Shown: one piece after another, positions 17,077 through 25,514 of the stretch
How positions within the stretch are numbered: the stretch's first letter is position 1
Layout of the letters: each line of letters begins with the position of its first letter
Source: Pseudomonas knackmussii B13
GTDB lineage: Bacteria > Pseudomonadota > Gammaproteobacteria > Pseudomonadales > Pseudomonadaceae
Assembly (NCBI RefSeq): GCF_000689415.1
Contig: NZ_HG322950.1
Span: 3,479,501-3,543,500 of the forward strand
Direction of reading: 5' to 3'
DNA: 64,000 bases
Notes under the pieces: generated by a model
Databases searched by the model: none
The model's input: only the letters and a program-made list of their open reading frames with translations
Told to the model about the DNA's origin: nothing
Program-made: the position numbers and the translations under genes

Positions 17077-18399
17077 ATGAAGATCGCACTGACCGGCGAC
17101 AGCATCCTGCAACGCCGCCTGAACAGCCGCGAGGACGAAACCCTGCGTCCGCTGTTCGACCTGATCCGCGCGGCGGACGTCAGCTTCACCAACCTGGAAG
17201 TGCTGCCCAACGATTTCGAGGGCGACCCGGCCCTGGAAAGCGGCGGCTCGCACTTCGGCGCACCCTCGTGGGTCCTCGATGAGCTGGTGCAAGGCGGCTT
17301 CGACCTGTTCTCCACCGCCAACAACCACGCGCTGGACTACAGCATCGCCGGCCTGCACGCCATGCACCGCGAGCTGGACAAGCGCGAGTTGCTCTACGCC
17401 GGCACCGGACGCAACCTGGAAGAAGCGCGGCGCCCGGTGTACTGCACCCGCCCCCAAGGCACCGTCGCCCTGCTCGCTTGCAGCGCCACATTCGGCAAGG
17501 GCCAGGAAGCCAGCGACCAGACCCGCGACATGCCCGGCCGCCCCGGCCTCAACCCGCTGCGCTATGACACCGTGCACGAGGTGAACCCGACGCAGATGGC
17601 CCAGGTCCGCGAGCTGATCGCCAGCCTCGGCCTCGACCGCCTGTACCAGGGCGCCGTCGACCTGGGCTTCGCCCACCCGCTGCCGCATCCGTCGCTGGCG
17701 GTGTTCGGCCCCTTCACCCCGCTGCTGTTCCGCGAGGGCCAGCAGACCCGCGTGCGCACCGCGCCACGCAAGAAGGACGTCGACGACATCCTGCGCTGGG
17801 TCGAGGAAGCACGGGTGATGTCCGACGTCGTGGTACTGAGCATCCACGCCCACGAACTGGGCTTCAACGCCGAGGGCGACTGGGACCTGGAAGCCCCGGC
17901 GGAATTCCTCCAGCCGGTGGCGCGGCGGATGATCGAGGCCGGCGTCGACATCGTCGTCTGCCACGGCCCGCACCTGCTGCGCGGCATGGAGATGTACAAC
18001 GGCAAGCCGATCTTCTACAGCCTGGGCAACTTCATCGGCCAGAACGAGCTGGTCGAGCGCCTGCCGATCGACAGCTACGAGCAATTCCGCGTCGAGCGCA
18101 ACCAGACCCCGTCGAAGGTGTTCCAGCAGCGCACCCAGAACGACACCCGCAGCTTCCCCTCGGACGCGCGCTTCTGGGAGTCGCTGGTGCCGGTCTGCCG
18201 GTTCGACGGCAACCGCCTGGCGAGCATCGAACTGCACCCGGTGAGCCTCGGCCTCGGCGAGTCGATCCATCGCCGTGGCCGTCCGCGCCTGGCGCAGGGC
18301 GAGCACGCGCAGCAGATCCTGCAACGCTTCGCCAAGCTCAGCGCGCCCTACGGCACCGAGCTGCAGTTGGACGGCGACATCGCCCGCATCGCGCTCTGA
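17077..18399 (+). CDS. CapA family metallophosphoesterase-like protein
   Basis: The 440-residue protein is a PGA_cap/CapA homologue: MKIALTGDSILQRRL (GDS metal motif), SFTNLEVLP, STANNHALDYS, SIHAHELGFNAEGD, CHGPHLLRGMEMY and FYSLGNFIG, in the family order. CapA proteins take part in poly-gamma-glutamate export in Bacillus, but proteobacterial single-gene forms have unknown substrates. There is no signal peptide or membrane anchor, unlike Bacillus CapA, and no capB or capC nearby. It is monocistronic and divergent from the DUF1302 operon. Confidence 0.85.
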   Translation: MKIALTGDSILQRRLNSREDETLRPLFDLIRAADVSFTNLEVLPNDFEGDPALESGGSHFGAPSWVLDELVQGGFDLFSTANNHALDYSIAGLHAMHRELDKRELLYAGTGRNLEEARRPVYCTRPQGTVALLACSATFGKGQEASDQTRDMPGRPGLNPLRYDTVHEVNPTQMAQVRELIASLGLDRLYQGAVDLGFAHPLPHPSLAVFGPFTPLLFREGQQTRVRTAPRKKDVDDILRWVEEARVMSDVVVLSIHAHELGFNAEGDWDLEAPAEFLQPVARRMIEAGVDIVVCHGPHLLRGMEMYNGKPIFYSLGNFIGQNELVERLPIDSYEQFRVERNQTPSKVFQQRTQNDTRSFPSDARFWESLVPVCRFDGNRLASIELHPVSLGLGESIHRRGRPRLAQGEHAQQILQRFAKLSAPYGTELQLDGDIARIAL

Positions 18400-18402
18400 G
18401 CC

Positions 18403-18424
18403 GGCGGTCCGGACTCGGACCGCC
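18403..18424 (+). terminator. hairpin behind the CapA-like gene
   Basis: GGCGGTCCG, GACT and CGGACCGCC form a perfect 9-bp stem 3 bases after the stop. No T-run follows, so it may be a weak or Rho-assisted end. Confidence 0.4.
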
Positions 18425-18509
18425 AACAGCCCTTCCGTCAGCAAACCACAAACGCGCCAGCCAGTGGCTAGAGTGGATTGGACTTCCTCTCCTGCCAGGT
18501 GCCGCCGCC

Positions 18510-19169
18510 ATGTCGCTCGCGCTCTACGGTCATCCGTTTTCCTCATACACGCAGAAGGTCCTGATCGCGCTCTACGAGAACGCCACGCCGTTCGAGTTCC
18601 GTTGCGTCGGGCCCGACTGGCCACAGCACACCGCCGACTGGCTGAACCTGTGGCCGTTGCGCAAGTTCCCGGTGCTGCTCGACGGCACGCGCAGCCTCGC
18701 CGAGAGCAGCATCATCATCGAGTACCTGCAGCTCATGCATGGCGGCGCGGTGCGGCTGTTGCCGGACGATCCGCAAGCAGCGCTGGAGGTGCGCTTCCTC
18801 GATCGCTTCTTCGACCTGCATGTGATGAGCCCGGTGCAGCATGCCGTCGGCGGCGCGATGAGCGGCGATGAAACCAAGCGCCGGGAGGCCATGGAGAACG
18901 CCGTGGAAAAGCTGAGCCTCGCCTACGCCTGGCTCGAAGACGAACTCGCCGGCCGCGCCTGGGCGACCGGCGACACCTTCACCCTCGCCGATTGCGCGGC
19001 GGCGCCGGCGCTGTTCTACGCCGACTGGACGCACCCGATCGACGACGGCTACCACACCCTGCGCGCCTACCGCGCCCGACTGCTAAAACGCCCGTCGTTC
19101 GCCCGCGCGGTCGATGAGGCCCGCCCCTATCGCCCGCTGTTCCCGCTCGGCGCACCCGACCGCGATTGA
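18510..19169 (+). CDS. glutathione S-transferase family protein
   Basis: The 219-residue protein has the two GST domains. The N-terminal thioredoxin-like part has HPFSSYTQKVLIALYE (probable Ser active-site region near residues 10-13) and DGTRSLAESSIIIEYL, the Glu-Ser glutathione-binding motif. The helical C-terminal part has GDTFTLADCAAAPALFYAD, with the conserved Asp. It is soluble and cytoplasmic, for conjugation or peroxide reduction. It is monocistronic. Confidence 0.92.
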   Translation: MSLALYGHPFSSYTQKVLIALYENATPFEFRCVGPDWPQHTADWLNLWPLRKFPVLLDGTRSLAESSIIIEYLQLMHGGAVRLLPDDPQAALEVRFLDRFFDLHVMSPVQHAVGGAMSGDETKRREAMENAVEKLSLAYAWLEDELAGRAWATGDTFTLADCAAAPALFYADWTHPIDDGYHTLRAYRARLLKRPSFARAVDEARPYRPLFPLGAPDRD

Positions 19170-19207
19170 ACCCGGCCCGCGGCAGGATATGCCGGCGCGA
19201 ATGACGC

Positions 19208-19237
19208 AAAGGTGCAACCCGATGGATTTGCACCTTT
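19208..19237. promoter_or_regulatory. perfect 10-bp inverted repeat between GST and copper genes
   Basis: AAAGGTGCAA and TTGCACCTTT are separated by 10 bases, 38 bases behind the GST stop and just upstream of the Anr-type box. It has no T-tail beyond the stem; it could be a terminator stem or an operator. Confidence 0.4.
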
Positions 19238-19255
19238 GGCGAAGAGCAACTTTGC

Positions 19256-19296
19256 TTGACGTGGATCAAATGGCGCCCGGCTGCCGGCGCTAGTGT
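19256..19296 (+). promoter_or_regulatory. Anr/FNR-type box and promoter of the copper operon
   Basis: TTGAC-GTGG-ATCAA (19256-19269) fits the Anr/FNR consensus TTGAT-N4-ATCAA with one change. TAGTGT at 19291-19296 sits where a -10 would be if the box is centred at -41.5 (class II geometry). The first copper gene starts at 19325. Confidence 0.5.
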
Positions 19297-19324
19297 CGTG
19301 GTACTCATTGGGCGGAATTGACCG

Positions 19325-19717
19325 ATGTCCTGGTTCCGGAACCATCAACGCGCATTGCTCCGCATGGCCCTGATGCTGTGGGTGCTGGCGTTCGCGGTTG
19401 CGGTCAGCCATGGCTGCCTGTCCTACCTGGCGCACGATCCTCTGGTCGCCCATCCCGAGGCATCGGCCAGCGCGCATGATCGCTCGCACCAGCTGCATGC
19501 CAGCGGTTGCCTGCAGTTCTGCGAGGACGGCGCGTCGGCGCTGAAGCTGTCGCCCGGTCAGCTTTCCTTCGACCAGGTCCTCTGGGCTCTGCTGATCACC
19601 CTCCCCGTCCTCCTTCTCCCCGCCGCCAGCCGGCCACGCTTCGCCGCCCGCGCCATCCACCTGCCCGGACCGCCACGCCCGCCGGCACGCCTGAGTTTCG
19701 TCCGCTTCAACGATTGA
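19325..19717 (+). CDS. small membrane protein at the head of the copper operon
   Basis: The 130-residue protein has two hydrophobic segments (about residues 11-33 and 86-102). Between them lies a His/Cys loop containing HDRSHQLHASGCLQFCED. Similar short proteins precede copper-resistance genes in other Pseudomonas, where they are annotated only as copper-resistance-related. The His/Cys-rich loop could bind metal in the periplasm; this is inference. It is the first gene behind the Anr-type promoter. Confidence 0.7.
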   Translation: MSWFRNHQRALLRMALMLWVLAFAVAVSHGCLSYLAHDPLVAHPEASASAHDRSHQLHASGCLQFCEDGASALKLSPGQLSFDQVLWALLITLPVLLLPAASRPRFAARAIHLPGPPRPPARLSFVRFND

Positions 19718-19821
19718 CCCGCCTTCCGTGCGCCCGTCCTGCGGACGCACTGCCTCGCCTCGCCTGCCCTGCATGGCGCGGCCACGTTTCGCCTCATTCG
19801 TCCCGACACCTGGAGTTCACC

Positions 19822-20274
19822 ATGAACATGACCCTGAAATCGCTTGTCGCCGCCCTGCTGATCAGCAGCCCGCTCATAGCCGTCGCCACCGACGAAAAGA
19901 CCCCCGAGCAGCCCCCGGCGAAAACCCAGAGCAAGCCTGCCCCGGCACCGGCGCAGGAAGCGGCCATCGCCGAGCACATGAAGAAGATGCAGGCGATCCA
20001 CGACAAGATCGCCGCCGCCAAGACCCCGGAGGAACGCCAGGCAGCCATGCGCGAAGGAATGCTGGCGATGAAGGAAGGCATGGGCATGATGCAGAACGGC
20101 TGCGCCGGCAAGGGCATGGGCCCGCACATGCGGATGATGGACTCGAAGATGATGGGAATGATGATGCAGATGATGGATCAGCAGGCCGGCATGATGGGGC
20201 CGCAGACAGGCATGCAAGGCATGCCCATGCAGGGTATGCCCATGCAGACGCCGGCCGAGAAACCCGCGCAGTGA
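19822..20274 (+). CDS. methionine-rich periplasmic copper-binding protein
   Basis: The 150-residue protein starts at the ATG at 19822, with GGAG upstream. A signal peptide spans about residues 1-23 (ending LIAVA). A helical middle, EHMKKMQAIHDKIAAAK, is followed by a Met-rich tail with repeated MGMM, KMMGMMMQMMDQ and MQGMPM units. About one fifth of the protein is Met. Such clusters bind Cu(I), so it is probably a periplasmic copper store or chaperone. It has no assigned family name that I can give with confidence. Confidence 0.78.
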   Translation: MNMTLKSLVAALLISSPLIAVATDEKTPEQPPAKTQSKPAPAPAQEAAIAEHMKKMQAIHDKIAAAKTPEERQAAMREGMLAMKEGMGMMQNGCAGKGMGPHMRMMDSKMMGMMMQMMDQQAGMMGPQTGMQGMPMQGMPMQTPAEKPAQ

Positions 20275-20352
20275 TCCTTCGGCGTGGCCTGGTGGGCGCA
20301 GGCTCCACCGGGTCGCGTCGGGGTGTCCCGCTTCCACCGCCGGAGAATGGCC

Positions 20353-20601
20353 ATGAACGGTTTACCCCCCGCCAATCGGCAACCTTCCTTCTGGCGCAGC
20401 AAGCCCGGGATCGCCATGGGCATGTTGCTTGTCATCGGGATCTTCTACCTGGCCCGCGAGCACTACGGCCATATATCCCTGCTGCTGCCATACGCGATCC
20501 TGCTGCTGTGCCCGCTCATGCACCTGTTCGGTCATCACCACGGCGGCCATGGCCATCATGGCCGGACAGGCACCACTCCCAAGGACGATGAAAGAGGCTG
20601 A
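20353..20601 (+). CDS. DUF2933 family small membrane protein
   Basis: The 82-residue protein starts at the ATG at 20353, with GGAG 7 bases upstream. It has two adjacent hydrophobic segments (about residues 20-35 and 43-60, with LLLPYAILLLCPLMHLF) and a His-rich end, HHHGGHGHHG. The LLCPLMH sequence is the DUF2933 mark. Members sit beside copper P-type ATPases; the role is unknown. Its stop is 3 bases before the ATPase start. Confidence 0.85.
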   Translation: MNGLPPANRQPSFWRSKPGIAMGMLLVIGIFYLAREHYGHISLLLPYAILLLCPLMHLFGHHHGGHGHHGRTGTTPKDDERG

Positions 20602-20604
20602 GTC

Positions 20605-22788
20605 ATGCACGGACACCAGCATGCGCATCCGACGCCCCGCGGCGAGCCCCTGGCGGCCGAAGCGGACGTCACCTGGTACACCTGCCCGATGCACCCCGAG
20701 GTGCGCCAGCCGGGTCCGGGCAACTGCCCCAAGTGCGGCATGACCCTGGAACCGGTGCTGCCGGAGCTGGAGCAGGAAGAGAATCCCGAGCTGAAGGACT
20801 TCTCCCGGCGGTTCTGGTGGACCCTCCCGCTGACCGTCGTCGTCACCCTGCTGGCCATGGGCGGCCATGCCCTGTCCCTGTTCCACGGCGCCACGCAGAA
20901 CTGGATCGAACTGCTGATCGCCAGCCCCGTCGTCCTCTGGGCGGGATGGCCGTTCTACGTGCGCGCGGTGCGCTCGGTGATCCAGCGCAGCCCGAACATG
21001 TGGACGCTGATCGGCCTCGGCACATCCGCCGCCTACCTCTATAGCATCGCGGCCACCCTGGCGCCGTCGGCCTTCCCGATGACCTTCATGATGGAAGGCC
21101 GCATCGGCGTCTACTTCGAGGCCGCCGCCGTCATCATCTCGCTCACCCTGCTGGGCCAGATGCTCGAACTCAAGGCGCGCTCGCAGACCTCCGCGGCGAT
21201 CCGCTCCCTGCTTGGCCTGGCGCCGCGGACGGCGCGGCGGATCAACGCCGACGACAGCGAAGAGGACATCCCGCTGAGCCATGTCCACCCCGGCGACCGG
21301 CTGCGCGTCCGCCCCGGCGAGAAGGTCCCGGTGGACGGCCTGGTCGTGCAGGGCGAGAGCGCCGTCGACGAATCGATGCTGACCGGCGAGCCCATCCCGG
21401 TGCTCAAGCGCGCCGGAGGCACGTTGATCGGCGCCACCCTGAACACCCACGGCAGCCTGGTGATGCAGGCGCAGAAGGTCGGCTCGGCGACCGTCCTTGC
21501 GCAGATCGTGCAGATGGTCGTGCAGGCGCAACGCTCGAAGGCGCCGATGCAGCGCCTGGCCGACGTGATCGCCGGCTACTTCGTGCTGGTGGTCATCGCC
21601 ATCGCGGTCCTCACCCTGATCGGCTGGGGACTGTGGGGGCCACAACCGGGCTGGGTGTTCGGCCTGATCAACGCGGTGGCGGTGCTGATCATCGCCTGTC
21701 CCTGCGCGCTGGGCCTGGCCACGCCCATGTCGGTGATGGTGGCCAGCGGCAAGGCCGCCGGCAGCGGCGTGCTGTTCCGCGACGCGGCGGCGATCGAGAA
21801 CCTGCGCCGGATCGACACCCTGATCGTCGACAAGACCGGCACCCTCACCGAGGGGCGCCCGGCCTTCCAGGGGCTCGAAGCGGCCGCCGGCTTCGACGCC
21901 GACGAGGTGCTGCGGCTGGCCGCCAGCCTAGACCAGGGCAGCGAGCATCCGCTGGCCCACGCCATCGTCGAGCAGGCTCGGGCGAAGGGGCTGGCATTGA
22001 GTGCCGCGCAGGAATTCGAGAGCGCCTCGGGCATCGGCGTGCGCGGCCGGGTCGATGGGCATCGCCTGCTGCTGGGCAACACCGCCTTGCTCGCCGATGC
22101 CGGGGTGTCCTGCGAGGCGCTGCTGCCGCGCGCCGAGCAGCTGCGCAGCGAAGGCGCGAGCATCATGTACCTGGCGGTGGACGGCCGCGCGGCCGGCCTG
22201 CTGGCAGTGGCCGACCCGATCAAGCCGACCTCCCGGCAGGCCGTGGAGCGTCTGCAGGCGGCCGGGGTGCGGGTCATCATGGCCACCGGCGACGGGCCGA
22301 CGACGGCACGTGCCGTAGCCCGCCAGCTGGGCATCGAGGAAGTGCACGGCGAGGTCAGGCCGCAGGACAAGGAGCGCCTGGTGGCCGACCTGCAGGGCGC
22401 CGGACGCCTCGTGGCGATGGCCGGCGACGGCATCAACGACGCACCCGCCCTGGCCCGCGCGGATGTCGGCATCGCCATGGGCACCGGCACCGACGTGGCG
22501 ATGAACAGCGCCCAGGTGACCCTGGTCAAGGGCGACCTGCTCGGCATTCTGCGCGCCCGCAGCCTGTCCATGGCGACCGTGCGCAACATGCACCAGAACC
22601 TGACGTTCGCCTTCGCCTACAACGCCATGGGCATTCCGCTGGCGGCCGGGCTGTTCTACCCGCTGACCGGGCATCTGCTGTCGCCAATGGTGGCGGCGCT
22701 GGCCATGAGCGTGAGTTCGGCATCGGTCGTCTTCAACGCCCTGCGCCTGCGCAACGCCTCGCTCGATGGCCAGGCTCGGCAGGCTTGA
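20605..22788 (+). CDS. copA: Cu(I)-exporting P1B-type ATPase
   Basis: The 727-residue protein pumps Cu(I) from cytoplasm to periplasm. The N-terminus has a heavy-metal-binding YHS-like domain (YTCPMHPEV, GNCPKCGM at residues 25-50) instead of an HMA domain. Core motifs: TGEP in the actuator region, CPC in IIACPCALGLATP, DKTGTLT phosphorylation site, SEHPLA nucleotide site, and GDGINDAPAL. YN in the seventh helix and MSVSS in the eighth mark Cu(I) specificity (P1B-1). The missing HMA domain is supplied by the next gene. The name is shared with the unrelated oxidase gene downstream. Confidence 0.93.
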   Translation: MHGHQHAHPTPRGEPLAAEADVTWYTCPMHPEVRQPGPGNCPKCGMTLEPVLPELEQEENPELKDFSRRFWWTLPLTVVVTLLAMGGHALSLFHGATQNWIELLIASPVVLWAGWPFYVRAVRSVIQRSPNMWTLIGLGTSAAYLYSIAATLAPSAFPMTFMMEGRIGVYFEAAAVIISLTLLGQMLELKARSQTSAAIRSLLGLAPRTARRINADDSEEDIPLSHVHPGDRLRVRPGEKVPVDGLVVQGESAVDESMLTGEPIPVLKRAGGTLIGATLNTHGSLVMQAQKVGSATVLAQIVQMVVQAQRSKAPMQRLADVIAGYFVLVVIAIAVLTLIGWGLWGPQPGWVFGLINAVAVLIIACPCALGLATPMSVMVASGKAAGSGVLFRDAAAIENLRRIDTLIVDKTGTLTEGRPAFQGLEAAAGFDADEVLRLAASLDQGSEHPLAHAIVEQARAKGLALSAAQEFESASGIGVRGRVDGHRLLLGNTALLADAGVSCEALLPRAEQLRSEGASIMYLAVDGRAAGLLAVADPIKPTSRQAVERLQAAGVRVIMATGDGPTTARAVARQLGIEEVHGEVRPQDKERLVADLQGAGRLVAMAGDGINDAPALARADVGIAMGTGTDVAMNSAQVTLVKGDLLGILRARSLSMATVRNMHQNLTFAFAYNAMGIPLAAGLFYPLTGHLLSPMVAALAMSVSSASVVFNALRLRNASLDGQARQA

Positions 22789-22815
22789 CCTTGCCACGGT
22801 GGCAAGGTCGAGGAT
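22785..22815 (+). promoter_or_regulatory. CueR-type MerR-family promoter
   Basis: Perfect 11-bp inverted arms, GACCTTGCCAC and GTGGCAAGGTC, surround one base (22787-22809). TTGACC at 22785-22790 is a -35. The distance to a poor -10 (GAGGAT, 22810-22815) is 19 bases, the overlong spacing that MerR-family activators require. ACCTTGCCA/TGGCAAGGT closely resembles CueR/HmrR operators. It drives the chaperone gene at 22886. Confidence 0.7.
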
Positions 22816-22885
22816 GGTTTCAGGCCAGGACGGATCGAGTCGCCGTCCCTGGCACAAAGCGTTTTTCCATTGAGGAGTCACCGCG

Positions 22886-23155
22886 ATGAAAAGCACCGAT
22901 CTGCAAGTTGAAGGAATGACCTGCGCTTCCTGCGTCCGTCATGTGAATGCCGCGCTGGCGCCGATCGCCGGGGTTGCCGATGTTTCGGTGGACCTCGCGG
23001 CGGGCCGCGTAAAAGTCAGCGGTGACGCCGACGTCGCGGCGCTGCTGGCCGCCCTGCAGGAAGCCGGTTACCCGGCCACGCTCGCGGCCGCCGCCCAGGC
23101 CCCGGAAGCCACCAAGCCGCGCGGCGGCTGCGGCAGTTCCTGCGGCTGCCACTGA
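22886..23155 (+). CDS. copper chaperone, HMA domain protein (CopZ-like)
   Basis: The 89-residue protein is a single ferredoxin-like HMA domain (residues 1-67) with the metal loop GMTCASCVRHV. A linker is followed by a Cys-rich tail, GGCGSSCGCH. It is cytoplasmic and should carry Cu(I) to the ATPase encoded upstream. The extra CxxxC-type tail is not usual for CopZ and may be a second metal site. It stands behind its own CueR-type promoter. Confidence 0.88.
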   Translation: MKSTDLQVEGMTCASCVRHVNAALAPIAGVADVSVDLAAGRVKVSGDADVAALLAALQEAGYPATLAAAAQAPEATKPRGGCGSSCGCH

Positions 23156-23170
23156 GCGAGGAGAAGCATC

Positions 23171-23620
23171 ATGCGCAAGGCACTTCGTCTGACCGCCCTC
23201 GCCGGCCTGTTCATGGCGTCCTTCGCCCAGGCCGCCACCCCCATCGACGTCTACCGCGATCCCAACTGCGGTTGCTGCAAGAGCTGGATCAAGTACCTCG
23301 AGGCCAACGGCTTCAGCGTGAACGACCACGTCGAGCCGAACATGAGCGCGCTCAAGCAGCGCCTCGGCGTGGCGCCACGGCTGCCGCCCTGCCACACCGC
23401 CGTGATCGGCGGGAAGTTCGTCGAGGGGCATGTTCCGGTGGCGCAGATCCGCGAACTGGAGAAGCATCCGGAGCTCCGTGGCATCGCGGTTCCGGGCATG
23501 CCGGCCGGCTCGCCCGGCATGGAAATGGGCCAGGCCGCGCAGGCCTACCAGGTCATCGGGCTGACCCAGGACGGCACGGACGAGGTACTGGCCAGCTATC
23601 CGGCGTCGTCCACCCAGTGA
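23171..23620 (+). CDS. DUF411 periplasmic metal-binding protein (CopG-like)
   Basis: The 149-residue protein has a signal peptide ending FAQA (residues 1-21), then a thioredoxin-like domain with RDPNCGCCKSW (CxCC, residues 28-36) and CHTAVIGGKFVEGHVP. DUF411 proteins such as CopG are periplasmic copper proteins proposed to handle Cu(I)/Cu(II) redox. It lies 15 bases behind the chaperone and shares its promoter. Confidence 0.88.
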   Translation: MRKALRLTALAGLFMASFAQAATPIDVYRDPNCGCCKSWIKYLEANGFSVNDHVEPNMSALKQRLGVAPRLPPCHTAVIGGKFVEGHVPVAQIRELEKHPELRGIAVPGMPAGSPGMEMGQAAQAYQVIGLTQDGTDEVLASYPASSTQ

Positions 23621-23675
23621 GCGCGGCCCTCGGACAGCGATGCGCCCTCCCCGGCCATCGCGTCCGCGGGGCTGG

Positions 23676-23691
23676 CTGACACGAATGTAAT
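23676..23691 (+). promoter_or_regulatory. CopR box upstream of the copA oxidase gene
   Basis: CTGACA-CGAAT-GTAAT matches CTGACA-N5-GTAAT, the form I recall for the P. aeruginosa CopR box, at every fixed base. It lies 120 bases before the oxidase start in a 190-base gap. No copRS genes are in the window. Confidence 0.6.
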
Positions 23692-23810
23692 CCACACTTC
23701 AGCCAGGCGTCAGGCGCAGGCTTCTAGGGTAGTCGGCAATTCGCCGGGGCCTTCGTCGCACAGACGCAGGCCCGGCCACGAACACGATCAAGCGGGAGGG
23801 ACACCACGAC

Positions 23811-25511
23811 ATGCAAGGCGGAACGTCGAGACGCACATTCGTCAAAGGGCTGGCCGCGACCGGCCTGCTCGGGGGCCTGGGCCTGTGGCGCTCGCCAGTC
23901 TGGGCGGCCGATGCCGCTGGCCAGGCGAGCGTGCTCAGCGGCAATGCATTCGACCTGTTCATCGGCCAGACGCCGGTGAACCTGACCGGCAAGGCGCGCA
24001 GCGCGACCACCATCAACGGCTCGCTGCCGGGCCCCACCTTGCGCTGGCGCGAGGGCGACACCGTGACGATCCGCGTGCGCAACCGCCTGGCCGAGGACAC
24101 CTCGATCCACTGGCACGGCATCCTGCTGCCGACCGACATGGACGGCGTGCCCGGCCTGAGCTTCGCCGGCATCGCCCCGGGCGGTGTCTACGAATACCGT
24201 TTCAAGGTCCGCCAGCACGGCACCTACTGGTATCACAGCCATTCGGGCGCCCAGGAGCAGGTCGGCGTCTACGGCGCGCTGGTCATCGAGCCGAAGGAGC
24301 CCGAGCCCTTCACCTGCGACCGCGACTACGTCGTCATGCTCAGCGACTGGTCCGACGAAGACCCCGCGCGGGTCCTGGCCAAGCTGAAGAAAGACTCCGG
24401 CTACTACAACTTCCACAAGCGCACGGTCGGTGACTTCATCGATGACGTCGGTGCCAACGGCTGGGCCGCGACCCTGGCCGACAGGAAAATGTGGGCCGAG
24501 ATGAAGATGAGCCCCACGGACCTGGCCGACGTCAGCGGCTACACGTACACCTACCTGGTCAACGGCCATGCGCCGGACGCGAACTGGACCGGCGTGTTCC
24601 GCCCGGGCGAGAAGGTCCGCCTGCGCTTCATCAACGCCTCCGCGATGACCTACTTCGACGTGCGCATTCCGGGGCTGAAGATGACCGTGGTCGCCGCCGA
24701 CGGCCAGCCGGTGCACCCGGTCGGCGTCGATGAATTCCGCATCGCCGTGGCGGAGACCTACGACGTGATCGTCGAGCCCGCCACGCAGCAGGCATACACC
24801 ATCTTCGCCCAATCCATGGACCGCACCGGCTATGCGCGCGGCACCCTCGCCGTGCAGGCCGGGCTGGCTGCGCCGGTGCCGCCGCTCGACCCGCGCCCGA
24901 AGATCGGCATGGACGACATGGGCATGGGTGGGATGGACCACGGCGACATGGCCGGCATGGACATGTCGGCCATGGATCACGGCGGCATGCAAGCGCATCC
25001 GGCGTCGGAGAACGGCAACCCGCTGGTCGACATGCAGACCATGAGCCCCACGCCGAAACTGAACGATCCGGGCCTCGGCCTGCGCGACAACGGCCGCCGC
25101 ATCCTGACCTACGCCGACCTGCGCAGCACCTTCGAGGACCCCGACGGCCGCGAGCCCTCGCGCAACATCGAGCTGCACCTCACGGGGCACATGGAGAAGT
25201 TCTCCTGGTCGTTCGACGGCATCCCCTTCGCCGACGCCAAGCCCCTGCTGCTGACCTACGGCGAGCGCGTGCGCATCACCCTGGTGAACGACACCATGAT
25301 GACCCACCCCATCCACCTGCACGGCATGTGGAGCGACCTGGAGGACGAGGACGGCAACTTCCTGGTGCGCAAGCACACCATCGACATGCCGCCGGGCTCG
25401 CGCCGCAGCTACCGGGTGACGGCCGATGCCCTGGGCCGTTGGGCCTACCACTGCCACCTGATGTACCACATGGAATTGGGCATGTTCCGCGAAGTGCGGG
25501 TGCAGGAGTAG
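23811..25511 (+). CDS. copA: periplasmic multicopper oxidase CopA
   Basis: The 566-residue protein oxidises Cu(I) to Cu(II) and binds copper in the periplasm. A Tat signal (TSRRTFVKGLAATGLLGG) is followed by three cupredoxin domains. Copper ligand motifs: HWHG (residues about 99-102), WYHSHSGAQEQ, HPIHLHG and the type 1 site HCHLMYHMELGM. A Met/Asp/His-rich loop with MDHGDMAGMDMSAMDHGGM lies near residues 365-400. Length and order are normal for the CopA/PcoA oxidase. The copper-box promoter precedes it and copB follows. Confidence 0.95.
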   Translation: MQGGTSRRTFVKGLAATGLLGGLGLWRSPVWAADAAGQASVLSGNAFDLFIGQTPVNLTGKARSATTINGSLPGPTLRWREGDTVTIRVRNRLAEDTSIHWHGILLPTDMDGVPGLSFAGIAPGGVYEYRFKVRQHGTYWYHSHSGAQEQVGVYGALVIEPKEPEPFTCDRDYVVMLSDWSDEDPARVLAKLKKDSGYYNFHKRTVGDFIDDVGANGWAATLADRKMWAEMKMSPTDLADVSGYTYTYLVNGHAPDANWTGVFRPGEKVRLRFINASAMTYFDVRIPGLKMTVVAADGQPVHPVGVDEFRIAVAETYDVIVEPATQQAYTIFAQSMDRTGYARGTLAVQAGLAAPVPPLDPRPKIGMDDMGMGGMDHGDMAGMDMSAMDHGGMQAHPASENGNPLVDMQTMSPTPKLNDPGLGLRDNGRRILTYADLRSTFEDPDGREPSRNIELHLTGHMEKFSWSFDGIPFADAKPLLLTYGERVRITLVNDTMMTHPIHLHGMWSDLEDEDGNFLVRKHTIDMPPGSRRSYRVTADALGRWAYHCHLMYHMELGMFREVRVQE

Positions 25512-25514
25512 AGG

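Noticed and set aside
19208..19237. Treating the inverted repeat as a sure terminator
   Set aside because: There is no T-run after the stem, and it lies directly before a promoter, so the role was left open.
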